Shown here in pieces: positions 1 through 5,636 of a DNA stretch of 5,672 nt. The stretch is from Elusimicrobia bacterium RIFOXYB2_FULL_48_7 (GTDB taxonomy: Bacteria > Elusimicrobiota > Endomicrobiia > CG1-02-37-114 > XYA2-FULL-39-19). The DNA lies in NCBI GenBank assembly GCA_001800495.1, contig MGVM01000071.1:3536-9207 (forward strand). Direction: 5' to 3'. The notes below the pieces were generated by a model. It was not told the DNA's origin, did no database searches, and saw only the letters and a list, made by a program, of their open reading frames with translations. A program made the position numbers and the translations under genes. The stretch's first letter is position 1, and every line of letters starts with the position of its first letter.

Positions 1-1
1 G

Positions 2-976
2 CCCAAAGAAGGGAAGACATTGATAGACGACCTGGTCCGCGGCCCGGTGGAATTCGAAAATGCCAATCTTGACGATTACGTCCTCATAAAGGCAAGCGGC
101 GTGCCCACATACAACTTTGCCTGCGTCGTTGACGACCACCTCATGGAAATCACACATGTTCTGCGCGGCGATGACCATCTTTCAAACACGCCCAAGCAAA
201 TTCAGGTTTACAAGGCGCTTGGGTTTGACTTTATTCCGCAGTTCGGCCACCTGTCAATGATACTGGGCCCCGACGGTTCGCGACTTTCAAAGCGCCATGG
301 CGCAACCAGCGTGACCGAGTACAGGGACCAGGGCTACCTGCCGGAGACAATAATGAATTACCTTGCCCTGCTGGGCTGGTCAACCCAGGACAGCCAGCAA
401 TTGTTCGATAAAGACGACCTTGTTTCAAAGTTTTCCATTGACAGGTGTGCCAAGGCGCCCGCTGTTTTTGATACCCAGAAACTCCTTTGGATGAACGGTG
501 AATATATCAGGAAAACGCCTGTGGAAAAACTGCTTGAAATGGCTTCGCAAATTAAATTGATTGACATATCCGGCGAAAAAAAATATAATTTGTTGAAGTC
601 AGCGGTAACACTTGAACACGAGAAAATAAAACTGCTCACCGATATACCGTTCAAGACAGAATACTTCGTTAAAGACGAAATAACGTATGACGAAAAAGCA
701 GTCCAAAAAGCGCTGAAGACTGCAATCGCAAAAGATGTTCTTTTGAATATCAGCGAAAAAATCACCGGCTTGCAGGACTTTACGCACCCGAACCTGGAAA
801 AGATCTGTCGTGAACTTGCGGAGCAAAAGGGTTTAAAGGCCGGGCAGATATTTCATCCGGTAAGGGTGGCAACAAGCGGCAGGGCGGAAGGGCCGGGGCT
901 CTTCGAGATGCTGGAGCTCCTCGGGAAAGATACGGTACTGAAGCGCATCAAGTACGCCCTGGAAAAACTGGTTTAA
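2..976 (+). CDS. gltX: Glutamyl-tRNA synthetase, C-terminal part (5' end outside window)
   Basis: This gene encodes a class I aminoacyl-tRNA synthetase that attaches glutamate to tRNA-Glu in the cytoplasm. The frame is open from base 2, so the gene begins upstream of the window. About 324 residues are visible, against roughly 470-490 for the family, so the N-terminal Rossmann half with the HIGH motif is missing from view. Visible landmarks are the VRGPVEF stretch at the left edge, then THVLRGDDHLSNTPKQ, which is typical of GluRS, and the KMSKS-equivalent loop RLSKRHGA (bases 281-304). The helical anticodon-binding region follows, ending in the conserved HPVRVATSGR...GLFEMLELLGK block (about 853-927). 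The RLSKRHG form, rather than the VMSKR form seen in GlnRS, separates it from glnS. Whether it is a discriminating or non-discriminating GluRS cannot be decided here. A DUF1844-type gene follows after 12 bases, which suggests one transcript. Confidence 0.97.
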   Translation, partial: PKEGKTLIDDLVRGPVEFENANLDDYVLIKASGVPTYNFACVVDDHLMEITHVLRGDDHLSNTPKQIQVYKALGFDFIPQFGHLSMILGPDGSRLSKRHGATSVTEYRDQGYLPETIMNYLALLGWSTQDSQQLFDKDDLVSKFSIDRCAKAPAVFDTQKLLWMNGEYIRKTPVEKLLEMASQIKLIDISGEKKYNLLKSAVTLEHEKIKLLTDIPFKTEYFVKDEITYDEKAVQKALKTAIAKDVLLNISEKITGLQDFTHPNLEKICRELAEQKGLKAGQIFHPVRVATSGRAEGPGLFEMLELLGKDTVLKRIKYALEKLV

Positions 977-977
977 A

Positions 978-983
978 AAAGGA
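978..983 (+). promoter_or_regulatory. Ribosome binding site of the DUF1844-type gene
   Basis: AAAGGA lies 5 bases before the ATG at 989 and directly after the gltX stop codon. It supports this start and translation from the gltX transcript. Confidence 0.6.
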
Positions 984-988
984 CAACA

Positions 989-1273
989 ATGAACGAAAAC
1001 AACTTGGATAAAAGTTTAGTAGGCCTGATAATATCGCTTTCAGCGGCGTCGTGGCAGCATCTGGGCAAGATAGAAAACCCTATTACTGGAAAAGTGGAGA
1101 AAAGCCTGGAAAGCGCCAAGATGTCGATTGATATACTGGAAATGCTGAAAGACAAGACAAAGGGAAACCTTTCGTCTGAAGAAGACAAGCTTCTTAATAA
1201 TACGCTGGCAGACCTGAAATTGAATTACGTTGATGAGCTGAAGCTGTCAGGTTCAGCTGGAACAACAAACTGA
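989..1273 (+). CDS. DUF1844 family protein of unknown function
   Basis: This is a 94-residue cytoplasmic protein without signal peptide or membrane segment. The body matches what I recall of the DUF1844 family: a hydrophobic start (LVGLIISLSAASWQHLG), a short IENPITGK turn, then a helix with SAKMSIDILEMLKDKTKGNL and a closing acidic helix ending LADLKLNYVDEL. The IDxLEMLKxKTKGNL core is the most diagnostic part. The family is short and widespread in bacteria, and its function is not known to me. The gene is 12 bases downstream of gltX with its own AAAGGA site and 17 bases upstream of tRNA-Gln, so the three are probably co-transcribed. This placement hints at, but does not prove, a translation-related role. 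The family call rests on motif memory, not a search. Confidence 0.85.
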   Translation: MNENNLDKSLVGLIISLSAASWQHLGKIENPITGKVEKSLESAKMSIDILEMLKDKTKGNLSSEEDKLLNNTLADLKLNYVDELKLSGSAGTTN

Positions 1274-1290
1274 TCTTTAATTGTTTTTAT

Positions 1291-1362
1291 TGCCGGATGG
1301 TGTAATGGCAACACGCCTGCCTCTGGAGCAGGATACTCTAGGTTCGACTCCTAGTCCGGCAG
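1291..1362 (+). tRNA. tRNA-Gln, anticodon CTG
   Basis: A complete 72-nt cloverleaf can be folded. The acceptor stem TGCCGGA (1291-1297) pairs fully with TCCGGCA (1355-1361), followed by discriminator G at 1362. The D stem GTGT (1300-1303) pairs with ACAC (1311-1314). The anticodon stem CCTGC (1316-1320) pairs with GCAGG (1328-1332) around the loop CTCTGGA, giving anticodon CTG at 1323-1325, which reads CAG. A 5-nt variable loop precedes the T stem CTAGG/CCTAG with loop TTCGACT (1343-1349). The U1-A72 pair and G73 agree with tRNA-Gln. CCA is not encoded. No separate promoter is visible in the 17 bases before it, so it is probably processed out of the gltX/DUF1844 transcript. Position 3-70 is C-G and positions 37-38 are G-A, which differs from E. 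coli tRNA-Gln. Confidence 0.95.
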
Positions 1363-1371
1363 TTTATATTC

Positions 1372-1420
1372 TGGGGACACAATACTTAATTACAAAAGGG
1401 AATTAAGTATTGTGTCCCCA
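1372..1420. repeat. Perfect 20-bp inverted repeat, REP-like palindrome
   Basis: The left arm (1372-1391, starting TGGGGACACAATAC) and the right arm (1401-1420) are exact reverse complements over all 20 bases, separated by a 9-base loop ACAAAAGGG. The element begins 9 bases after the tRNA-Gln discriminator base. A perfect arm of this length with a GGGGACAC tip resembles palindromes I recall near REP-associated tyrosine (IS200/IS605-like Y1) transposases in environmental genomes. That link is from memory and untested. No transposase gene is present in the window, so any mobilisation would have to be in trans. Confidence 0.8.
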
Positions 1421-1427
1421 TTTTTAT
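1372..1427 (+). terminator. Possible rho-independent terminator after tRNA-Gln
   Basis: The perfect 20-bp hairpin (arms 1372-1391 and 1401-1420) is followed at once by TTTTTAT (1421-1427). This is the expected form of an intrinsic terminator for the gltX/DUF1844/tRNA-Gln transcript. The stem is longer than usual and AT-rich towards the loop, so the termination role may be incidental to its being a REP-like element. The left flank lacks an A-tract, so activity on the - strand is less likely. Confidence 0.5.
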
Positions 1428-1447
1428 TTGTTTACACCAAGGTACAA

Positions 1448-1476
1448 TTGATTGTATTCCGGATTCCCTGTATACT
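1448..1476 (+). promoter_or_regulatory. Sigma70-like promoter for the hydrolase/AKR group
   Basis: TTGATT (1448-1453) and TATACT (1471-1476) are separated by exactly 17 bases. This is a good match to the housekeeping -35 and -10 boxes. Transcription would start near 1483, leaving a leader of about 30 bases before the ATG at 1515. The site falls just after the terminator-like hairpin, consistent with a new transcription unit. Confidence 0.6.
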
Positions 1477-1500
1477 GCTTGGAGGATTCAAAATAAATAC

Positions 1501-1506
1501 AGAGGA
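1501..1506 (+). promoter_or_regulatory. Ribosome binding site that fixes the hydrolase start
   Basis: AGAGGA lies 8 bases before the ATG at 1515. The other in-frame ATG, at 1506, overlaps this site and has no well-spaced Shine-Dalgarno of its own: the GGAGG at 1481-1485 is 20 bases away. Homologues as I recall them also begin MSTIT, which favours 1515. Confidence 0.6.
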
Positions 1507-1514
1507 TGAAAATT

Positions 1515-2063
1515 ATGAGCACTATAACAATGAAAGATGGTACACGGATCCATTACAAGGACTGGGGCGCAGGACAGTCTGTGGTGTTCAGCCACGGGTG
1601 GCCGCTGAGCGCTGATGCCTGGGAAGACCAGATGGTGTTTCTTGCCGACAGAGGATATCGTTGCATAGCCCATGACCGCAGAGGCCATGGCAGATCGGAC
1701 CAACCCTGGAATGGCAACGAAATGGATACCTATGCCGATGACCTCGCGGCGCTCGTTGAAAAGCTTGACCTGAAGAAAGCGATTCATGTCGGACACTCCA
1801 CCGGAGGCGGTGAAGTCGCCCGCTATATAGGCCGCCATGGTACCAAACGAGTGGCCAAGGCCGTGCTTATTGGTTCTGTGACGCCGCTGATGCTCCAGAC
1901 AGCCGCAAATCCTGCTGGATTACCGACCGGCGCCTCGGCGATGCTGTCGTCAAAGATTGTAAAAGGGGCAACGCTGAAAATATATCCGGGCTTGCCGCAC
2001 GGTATGTGTTCTACAAATAAGGATCAAATTAATAGCGACCTGCTCGCATTCATTAAGGAATGA
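1515..2063 (+). CDS. Chloroperoxidase-type alpha/beta hydrolase with internal deletion
   Basis: The product belongs to the cofactor-free haloperoxidase/esterase branch of the alpha/beta hydrolase fold, but it has 182 residues where relatives have about 275. The N-terminal half is typical: SHGW oxyanion-hole region (residues 26-29), HDRRGHGRSDQPW (53-65), and the nucleophile elbow GHSTGGGEVARY with Ser95. The C-terminal end is also typical, with KIVKGATLKIYPGLPHGMC and catalytic His162. Between GLP (135-137) and GASAMLSSK (139-147) about 90 residues are absent. This segment normally holds the cap helices and the HGDDDQIVP strand with the catalytic Asp. The frame stays open across the junction (near base 1926), so it is an in-frame deletion and the triad is incomplete. 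It is probably a non-functional or altered remnant. The stop codon overlaps the region just before the AKR start, indicating an operon. Confidence 0.85.
   Translation: MSTITMKDGTRIHYKDWGAGQSVVFSHGWPLSADAWEDQMVFLADRGYRCIAHDRRGHGRSDQPWNGNEMDTYADDLAALVEKLDLKKAIHVGHSTGGGEVARYIGRHGTKRVAKAVLIGSVTPLMLQTAANPAGLPTGASAMLSSKIVKGATLKIYPGLPHGMCSTNKDQINSDLLAFIKE
2055..2060 (+). promoter_or_regulatory. Ribosome binding site for the aldo/keto reductase
   Basis: AAGGAA, at the very end of the hydrolase gene, is 8 bases before the ATG at 2069. The in-frame ATG at 2060 overlaps this site and has no Shine-Dalgarno upstream, so 2069 is the better start. The arrangement suggests translational coupling to the hydrolase. 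Confidence 0.5.
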
Positions 2064-2068
2064 AAACT

Positions 2069-3031
2069 ATGTCAAACACAGCATCTTCGCAAGGAATGCT
2101 TTACCGGACGCTTGGCCGTACGGGAGAGAAAGTCTCGGCGATTGGTCTCGGGGGCTGGCATATTGGTTTGAAGACGGTGTCTGCGCAGTTGAGCCTGCGT
2201 ATCATTCGCTCCGCTGTAGACTGTGGTATCAACTTTATGGATAACTGCTGGGATTACAACGAGGGTGCCAGCGAGATCCGCATGGGGAAAGCGCTGCGCG
2301 ATGGTTACAGGGATAGAGTATTTTTGATGACAAAGATCGATGGCCGCTCAAAGAAAGAAGCGGCAAAGCAGCTGGAACAATCGCTCCGTCGCCTTCAAGT
2401 CAACATGATCGATCTCGTCCAGCACCACGAAGTGCTCCGTTACGAAGATCCTCATAGAATCTTTGATGAAGAAGGGGCCAATGCCGCGCTCATTGAGGCT
2501 CGGGAAGCAGGGAAGATCCGATATATCGGTTTCACTGGGCACAAAGACCCAAGTATACATCTACATATGCTAAAAGTAGCGGCGGATCACGATTTCGTTT
2601 TCGATACGGTACAGATGCCGCTCAACGTAATGGACGCACATTACCGGAGTTTTGAGAAAGAGGTGCTGCCGGAACTGGTAAGGCGGGGAATAGGTGTCCT
2701 AGGAATGAAGAGCATGGCGAGCGGGATCTTGCTAAAGTCTAAAACAGCGACTCCAATCGAATGCCTGCATTATGCGCTCAATCTACCCACTTCCGTCGTG
2801 ATAACGGGTATCGACAGCATGAAGATGCTGGCTCAAGCATGCGAAGCAGTGCGGACGTTTCGTCGGATGAGTGATAAGGAGGTACGGCTCCTCTTGTCAA
2901 AAACCGCTGGTGCAGGGGCGCGCGGCGATTACGAGCCATTCAAGACCACATCCATGTTCGACGGTACTGCTAATAATCCGAAATGGCTGGGAGATGAACC
3001 GCAACGCCTTCAACAGCTGAAGAAGAATTAA
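2069..3031 (+). CDS. Aldo/keto reductase
   Basis: This is a 320-residue NAD(P)H-dependent oxidoreductase of the aldo/keto reductase TIM-barrel superfamily, cytoplasmic with no signal peptide. The barrel begins at YRTLGRTGEKVSAIGLGGW (residues 12-30). The catalytic tetrad is visible: Asp58 and Tyr63 in MDNCWDYN, Lys89 in LMTK, and His120 in IDLVQHH. KIRYIGFTGH, the VQMPLNV segment and GIGVLGMKSMASG follow in the usual order, then the C-terminal cofactor-side region with VVITGIDSMKML. The tail ends FDGTANNPKWLG and has no ferredoxin-like cysteine cluster. Homologues reduce aldehydes, ketones or sugar carbonyls, and the actual substrate cannot be told. A start at 2060 is possible, but the AAGGAA spacing favours 2069. 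The gene sits immediately after the truncated hydrolase and 74 bases before the superoxide dismutase, so a role in detoxifying oxidative products is plausible but inferred. Confidence 0.93.
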   Translation: MSNTASSQGMLYRTLGRTGEKVSAIGLGGWHIGLKTVSAQLSLRIIRSAVDCGINFMDNCWDYNEGASEIRMGKALRDGYRDRVFLMTKIDGRSKKEAAKQLEQSLRRLQVNMIDLVQHHEVLRYEDPHRIFDEEGANAALIEAREAGKIRYIGFTGHKDPSIHLHMLKVAADHDFVFDTVQMPLNVMDAHYRSFEKEVLPELVRRGIGVLGMKSMASGILLKSKTATPIECLHYALNLPTSVVITGIDSMKMLAQACEAVRTFRRMSDKEVRLLLSKTAGAGARGDYEPFKTTSMFDGTANNPKWLGDEPQRLQQLKKN

Positions 3032-3090
3032 GCCGAGGGAAGAATAAAAAGGCCATAAAGCAATAATAACCTGAAATACCGGGTACAAAT

Positions 3091-3097
3091 AAAGGAG
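3091..3097 (+). promoter_or_regulatory. Strong ribosome binding site for the superoxide dismutase
   Basis: AAAGGAG lies 8 bases before the ATG at 3106 and is the strongest Shine-Dalgarno in the window. It is consistent with high expression of the dismutase. No convincing promoter was seen in the 74 bases between the AKR and this gene. Confidence 0.6.
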
Positions 3098-3105
3098 AAA
3101 AAACA

Positions 3106-3732
3106 ATGAACAATGACAAGACTGAACAGATAACTTTGCATCTCTTAGCGCCCCTGCCCTACGAGGATAACGCCTTGGATCCTGTAATTTCCGCAAAGAC
3201 GATAAGCTTCCACTACGGAAAGCATCACAAGGGATATGTTGAGAATCTGAACAAGCTATCAGCAGGAACAGAGTTTGCTAAGATGACACTGGAGAAAATC
3301 ATAACCGCGACAGCAGGTAAAGCTGACAATGTTGCGATATTTAATAACGCTGCTCAAACCTGGAACCATACGTTTTATTGGTGCAGCCTGAAGCCGAATG
3401 GCGGCGGCGAACCACCCGCAGCTCTTAAAAAGAAGATAGAAGCCGATTTCGGAACCCTGGAAGCATGCAAGAAGGAGTTGGCGGCCGCTGCAACGACCCA
3501 GTTCGGGAGCGGCTGGGCATGGCTCGTGTTGGATAGCGGCAAGCTGAAGGTGGTTAAGACCGGTAATGCGGATTCACCGTTGACCAAGGGTATGAAACCA
3601 TTACTAAATATCGATGTTTGGGAACACGCTTACTACCTGGACTATCAGAACCGCCGGGCTGATTATGTTACTGCCGTTCTTGACAAACTGATTAATTGGG
3701 ATTTCGCCGCGGAAAACCTTGAAGGAGAATAA
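3106..3732 (+). CDS. sodB: Superoxide dismutase, Fe/Mn family, Fe-type
   Basis: The enzyme converts superoxide to hydrogen peroxide and oxygen. The 208-residue product is a full-length cytoplasmic member, slightly longer than E. coli SodB (about 193) because of a short N-terminal extension and a small insertion near residues 70-77. The N-terminal helical hairpin carries ISFHYGKHHKGYV with metal ligand His36. NNAAQTWNHTFYW gives ligand His88, and DVWEHAYY gives ligands Asp170 and His174. The AAQxWNHTFYW form, with the glutamine donated from this N-terminal-domain position, is the pattern associated with iron enzymes rather than manganese ones. Metal use still needs biochemical proof, since some members are cambialistic. 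The gene is third in a probable operon after the hydrolase and AKR, and its last codons contain the Shine-Dalgarno for a short overlapping reading frame. Confidence 0.96.
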   Translation: MNNDKTEQITLHLLAPLPYEDNALDPVISAKTISFHYGKHHKGYVENLNKLSAGTEFAKMTLEKIITATAGKADNVAIFNNAAQTWNHTFYWCSLKPNGGGEPPAALKKKIEADFGTLEACKKELAAAATTQFGSGWAWLVLDSGKLKVVKTGNADSPLTKGMKPLLNIDVWEHAYYLDYQNRRADYVTAVLDKLINWDFAAENLEGE

Positions 3733-3754
3733 ATATGTTGAGAAAGCAGGGATT

Positions 3755-3925
3755 ATGCCATTAATAAAAGGTAAAAGCAGGAAAGTGATTTCAGAAAACA
3801 TAAAAGAATTAATGGATAGCTATAAGAAGACCGGTAAGATAGGGAATTCAACACCGGTTAATCTAGCAAAGGCGAATCGCCAGGCGGTTGCAATTGCGTA
3901 TTCGGCTGCGAATAAAAAAAGATAA
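3755..3925 (+). CDS. Small basic conserved protein, MPLIKGKS type
   Basis: A 56-residue lysine-rich protein with no membrane segment or signal peptide. It begins MPLIKGKSRKVISENIKELM and ends QAVAIAYSAANKKR, with a linker (SYKKTGKIGNSTP) between the two helices. Short proteins with the same plan, a PLIKGKS start and a QAVAIA...A-(K/R) end, are familiar from phage and bacterial genomes (I associate them with DUF6496, unverified). Their function is unknown to me. The start at 3755 is chosen because the family begins at MPLIKGKS. An in-frame TTG at 3719 would lie inside the superoxide dismutase gene and add 12 unconserved residues. The Shine-Dalgarno before 3755 is weak and too close (AGGG, 3748-3751). 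The gene starts 22 bases after the dismutase stop and is likely last in the operon. The frame is intact and the ends look conserved, so it is probably a real gene. Confidence 0.75.
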   Translation: MPLIKGKSRKVISENIKELMDSYKKTGKIGNSTPVNLAKANRQAVAIAYSAANKKR

Positions 3926-3959
3926 CAGAACTCTTAAATTCGTAGGTTGAGATACATAT

Positions 3960-5630
3960 TTATTTGTTCAATTTTGCCCAGGTGTCGCGGAGGGTTACTA
4001 TGCGGTTGAAAACCGGTTTTGCAGGGGTGGTTTCTAAATCAACACAGAAATACCCGTGGCGCAAGAACTGGAACCTGAGGCCTGGTTTTAAGTTCATCAG
4101 TCCCGGTTCTGCCTTGCAGTTAATGAGATTTTTCAGCGAATTCGGGTTGATAAAACTCTTGAAATCCTCGCCTTCCTTAGTATTATCAGGGTCGCTCTTG
4201 GTAAAAAGGTTTTCGTAAAGGCGGACTTCCGCGTCTATTGCGTGACCGGCTGATACCCAGTGCAGCGTTCCCTGCACCCTTCTGTTGTCTGGGGTGCCGC
4301 CCCCGCGTGACTGCGGGTCGTGCTTGCAGTGCAGTTCAAGAATCTCGCCGGTTTTTTCATCCTTTATAACTTTTTCAAGCGTGATGTAGTAGGCGTGTTT
4401 AAGCCGGACTTCCTGGCCTGGAGCCAGCCGGAAGAACTTTTTCGGCGGGTCCTCGCGGAAATCTTCTCTTTCAATGTAGATTGTTTTTGAGAACGGTATT
4501 TTTCTCGTGCCTGCTGATGGGTCTTCAGGGTTATTCTCCGCGTCAAACTCTTCAACCTGGCCGTCAGGATAAGTGGTGATTACTACCTTGATTGGGTCCA
4601 ATACCACCATCACTCTGGGCGCGGTTTTGTTCAAGTCTTCCCTTATACAGTGTTCAAGCAGGGCAAGGTCAACCGTGCTGTTTGATTTGGCTATGCCTAT
4701 GCGGTCACAGAAATCCCTTATTGAACCGGAGGTGTAACCGCGCCTGCGCAGGCCTGATATAGTAGGAAGGCGAGGATCGTCCCACCCGCTCACAAATTTA
4801 TTCTGCACAAGTTCAAGCAGTTTTCGCTTGCTCATAACGGTATAGGTGAGGTTCAGCCGGGCGAACTCAATCTGACGGGGATGGCAGTCGATGGTTATAT
4901 TGTCCAGCACCCAGTCGTATAACGGGCGGTGATCCTCAAACTCAAGAGAACACAGCGAGTGGGTGATTTTTTCAATAGCGTCAGAGACAGGGTGAGCGTA
5001 ATCATAAGTTGGGTAAATACACCATTTATCTCCGGTCCGGTGGTGCGTTGCGTGCTTGATGCGGTAAATGACCGGGTCGCGCATGTTCAGGTTCGGGTGA
5101 GCCATGTCTATTTTAGCGCGGAGAGAACATTTGCCGTCCGGGAACTCGCCTTTTTTCATTTTTTCAAACATGGCGAGATTTTCTTCCAGCGAGCGGTTCC
5201 GATAGGGGCTGTTTTTACCGGGCTCGGTTAAAGTGCCGCGGTACTGCCTGATTTCATCAACGTTCAGGTCGCAGACATATGCCTTGCTTTTATTTATGAG
5301 TTCAACGGCGTATTTATAGATCTTTTCATAATAGTCCGAAGCATAATAAAGGTGCTTGCCCCAGTCAAAACCCAGCCATTTCACGTCTTCCATTATGGAA
5401 TCAACGTATTCCACGTCTTCCTTGACGGGGTTTGTATCGTCAAAGCGCAGGTGGCAGAGGCCGTTATAGTCGCCTGCGATGCCGAAGTTGATGCAGATAG
5501 CCTTTGAATGGCCTATGTGCAGATATCCGTTGGGTTCAGGAGGGAAGCGGGTTTCAACATGCCCGCCGTTCTTGCCGGCCTTGATATCTTCGTCAATGAA
5601 TGTCCTGATGAAATCTTTTGTTTCGCCCAT
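3960..5630 (-). CDS. glnS: Glutaminyl-tRNA synthetase
   Basis: This cytoplasmic class I synthetase charges tRNA-Gln directly with glutamine, avoiding the transamidation route. At 556 residues it matches the E. coli enzyme (554) in length and is similar along its whole extent. Landmarks are TRFPPEPNGYLHIGH with HIGH at residues 38-41, LRFDDTNPVKED with Asp64 (E. coli Asp66, amino-acid pocket), and CIYPTYDYAHP with Tyr209 (E. coli Tyr211). LEFEDHRPLYDW carries Asp233 (E. coli Asp235, acceptor-stem contact), and the KMSKS loop is VMSKR at 265-269. Two C-terminal beta-barrels (about 340-556) bind the anticodon and end PVFNRIVTLRDTWAK. The start is set by the N-terminal match to relatives and the lack of an earlier Met. 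There is no Shine-Dalgarno, and the promoter seems to place transcription at the ATG. The gene converges with the small-protein gene over 34 bases that show no obvious terminator. Confidence 0.98.
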   Translation of the reverse strand: MGETKDFIRTFIDEDIKAGKNGGHVETRFPPEPNGYLHIGHSKAICINFGIAGDYNGLCHLRFDDTNPVKEDVEYVDSIMEDVKWLGFDWGKHLYYASDYYEKIYKYAVELINKSKAYVCDLNVDEIRQYRGTLTEPGKNSPYRNRSLEENLAMFEKMKKGEFPDGKCSLRAKIDMAHPNLNMRDPVIYRIKHATHHRTGDKWCIYPTYDYAHPVSDAIEKITHSLCSLEFEDHRPLYDWVLDNITIDCHPRQIEFARLNLTYTVMSKRKLLELVQNKFVSGWDDPRLPTISGLRRRGYTSGSIRDFCDRIGIAKSNSTVDLALLEHCIREDLNKTAPRVMVVLDPIKVVITTYPDGQVEEFDAENNPEDPSAGTRKIPFSKTIYIEREDFREDPPKKFFRLAPGQEVRLKHAYYITLEKVIKDEKTGEILELHCKHDPQSRGGGTPDNRRVQGTLHWVSAGHAIDAEVRLYENLFTKSDPDNTKEGEDFKSFINPNSLKNLINCKAEPGLMNLKPGLRFQFLRHGYFCVDLETTPAKPVFNRIVTLRDTWAKLNK

Positions 5631-5636
5631 GTTTTA

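Noticed and set aside
1251..1266. CAGCTG-centred short palindrome near the end of the DUF1844-type gene
   Set aside because: The symmetry is imperfect beyond the six-base core, it lies in coding sequence, and it has no T-run, so it is not a credible terminator or operator.
1412..1615. A 67-codon open frame starting inside the palindrome's right arm
   Set aside because: It starts within the inverted repeat, has no ribosome site, and overlaps the hydrolase in a different frame with no recognisable protein character.
1488..1838. A 116-codon open frame antisense to the hydrolase
   Set aside because: It is a shadow of the well-supported hydrolase gene, with no ribosome site or family resemblance. 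The same applies to the antisense frames in gltX, the AKR, the SOD and glnS.
3032..3105. Possible promoter between the AKR and SOD genes
   Set aside because: AT-rich pieces such as AATAAT occur, but no -35 box at acceptable spacing could be paired with them. Read-through from the upstream promoter is simpler.
3719..3754. TTG start extending the small basic protein upstream into the superoxide dismutase gene
   Set aside because: The added 12 residues come from the end of the dismutase gene in another frame, and the recognisable protein begins at MPLIKGKS (3755).
3926..3959. Possible bidirectional terminator between the small-protein gene and glnS
   Set aside because: No hairpin of useful length followed by a T-run is visible in this 34-base convergent gap.
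3926..3960. A second attachment site matching the tRNA-Gln 3' end, as expected for an integrated island
   Set aside because: Only a weak partial likeness (TAGGTTGAGA against the T-arm) was seen, and no integrase is present, so site-specific integration into the tRNA is not supported.
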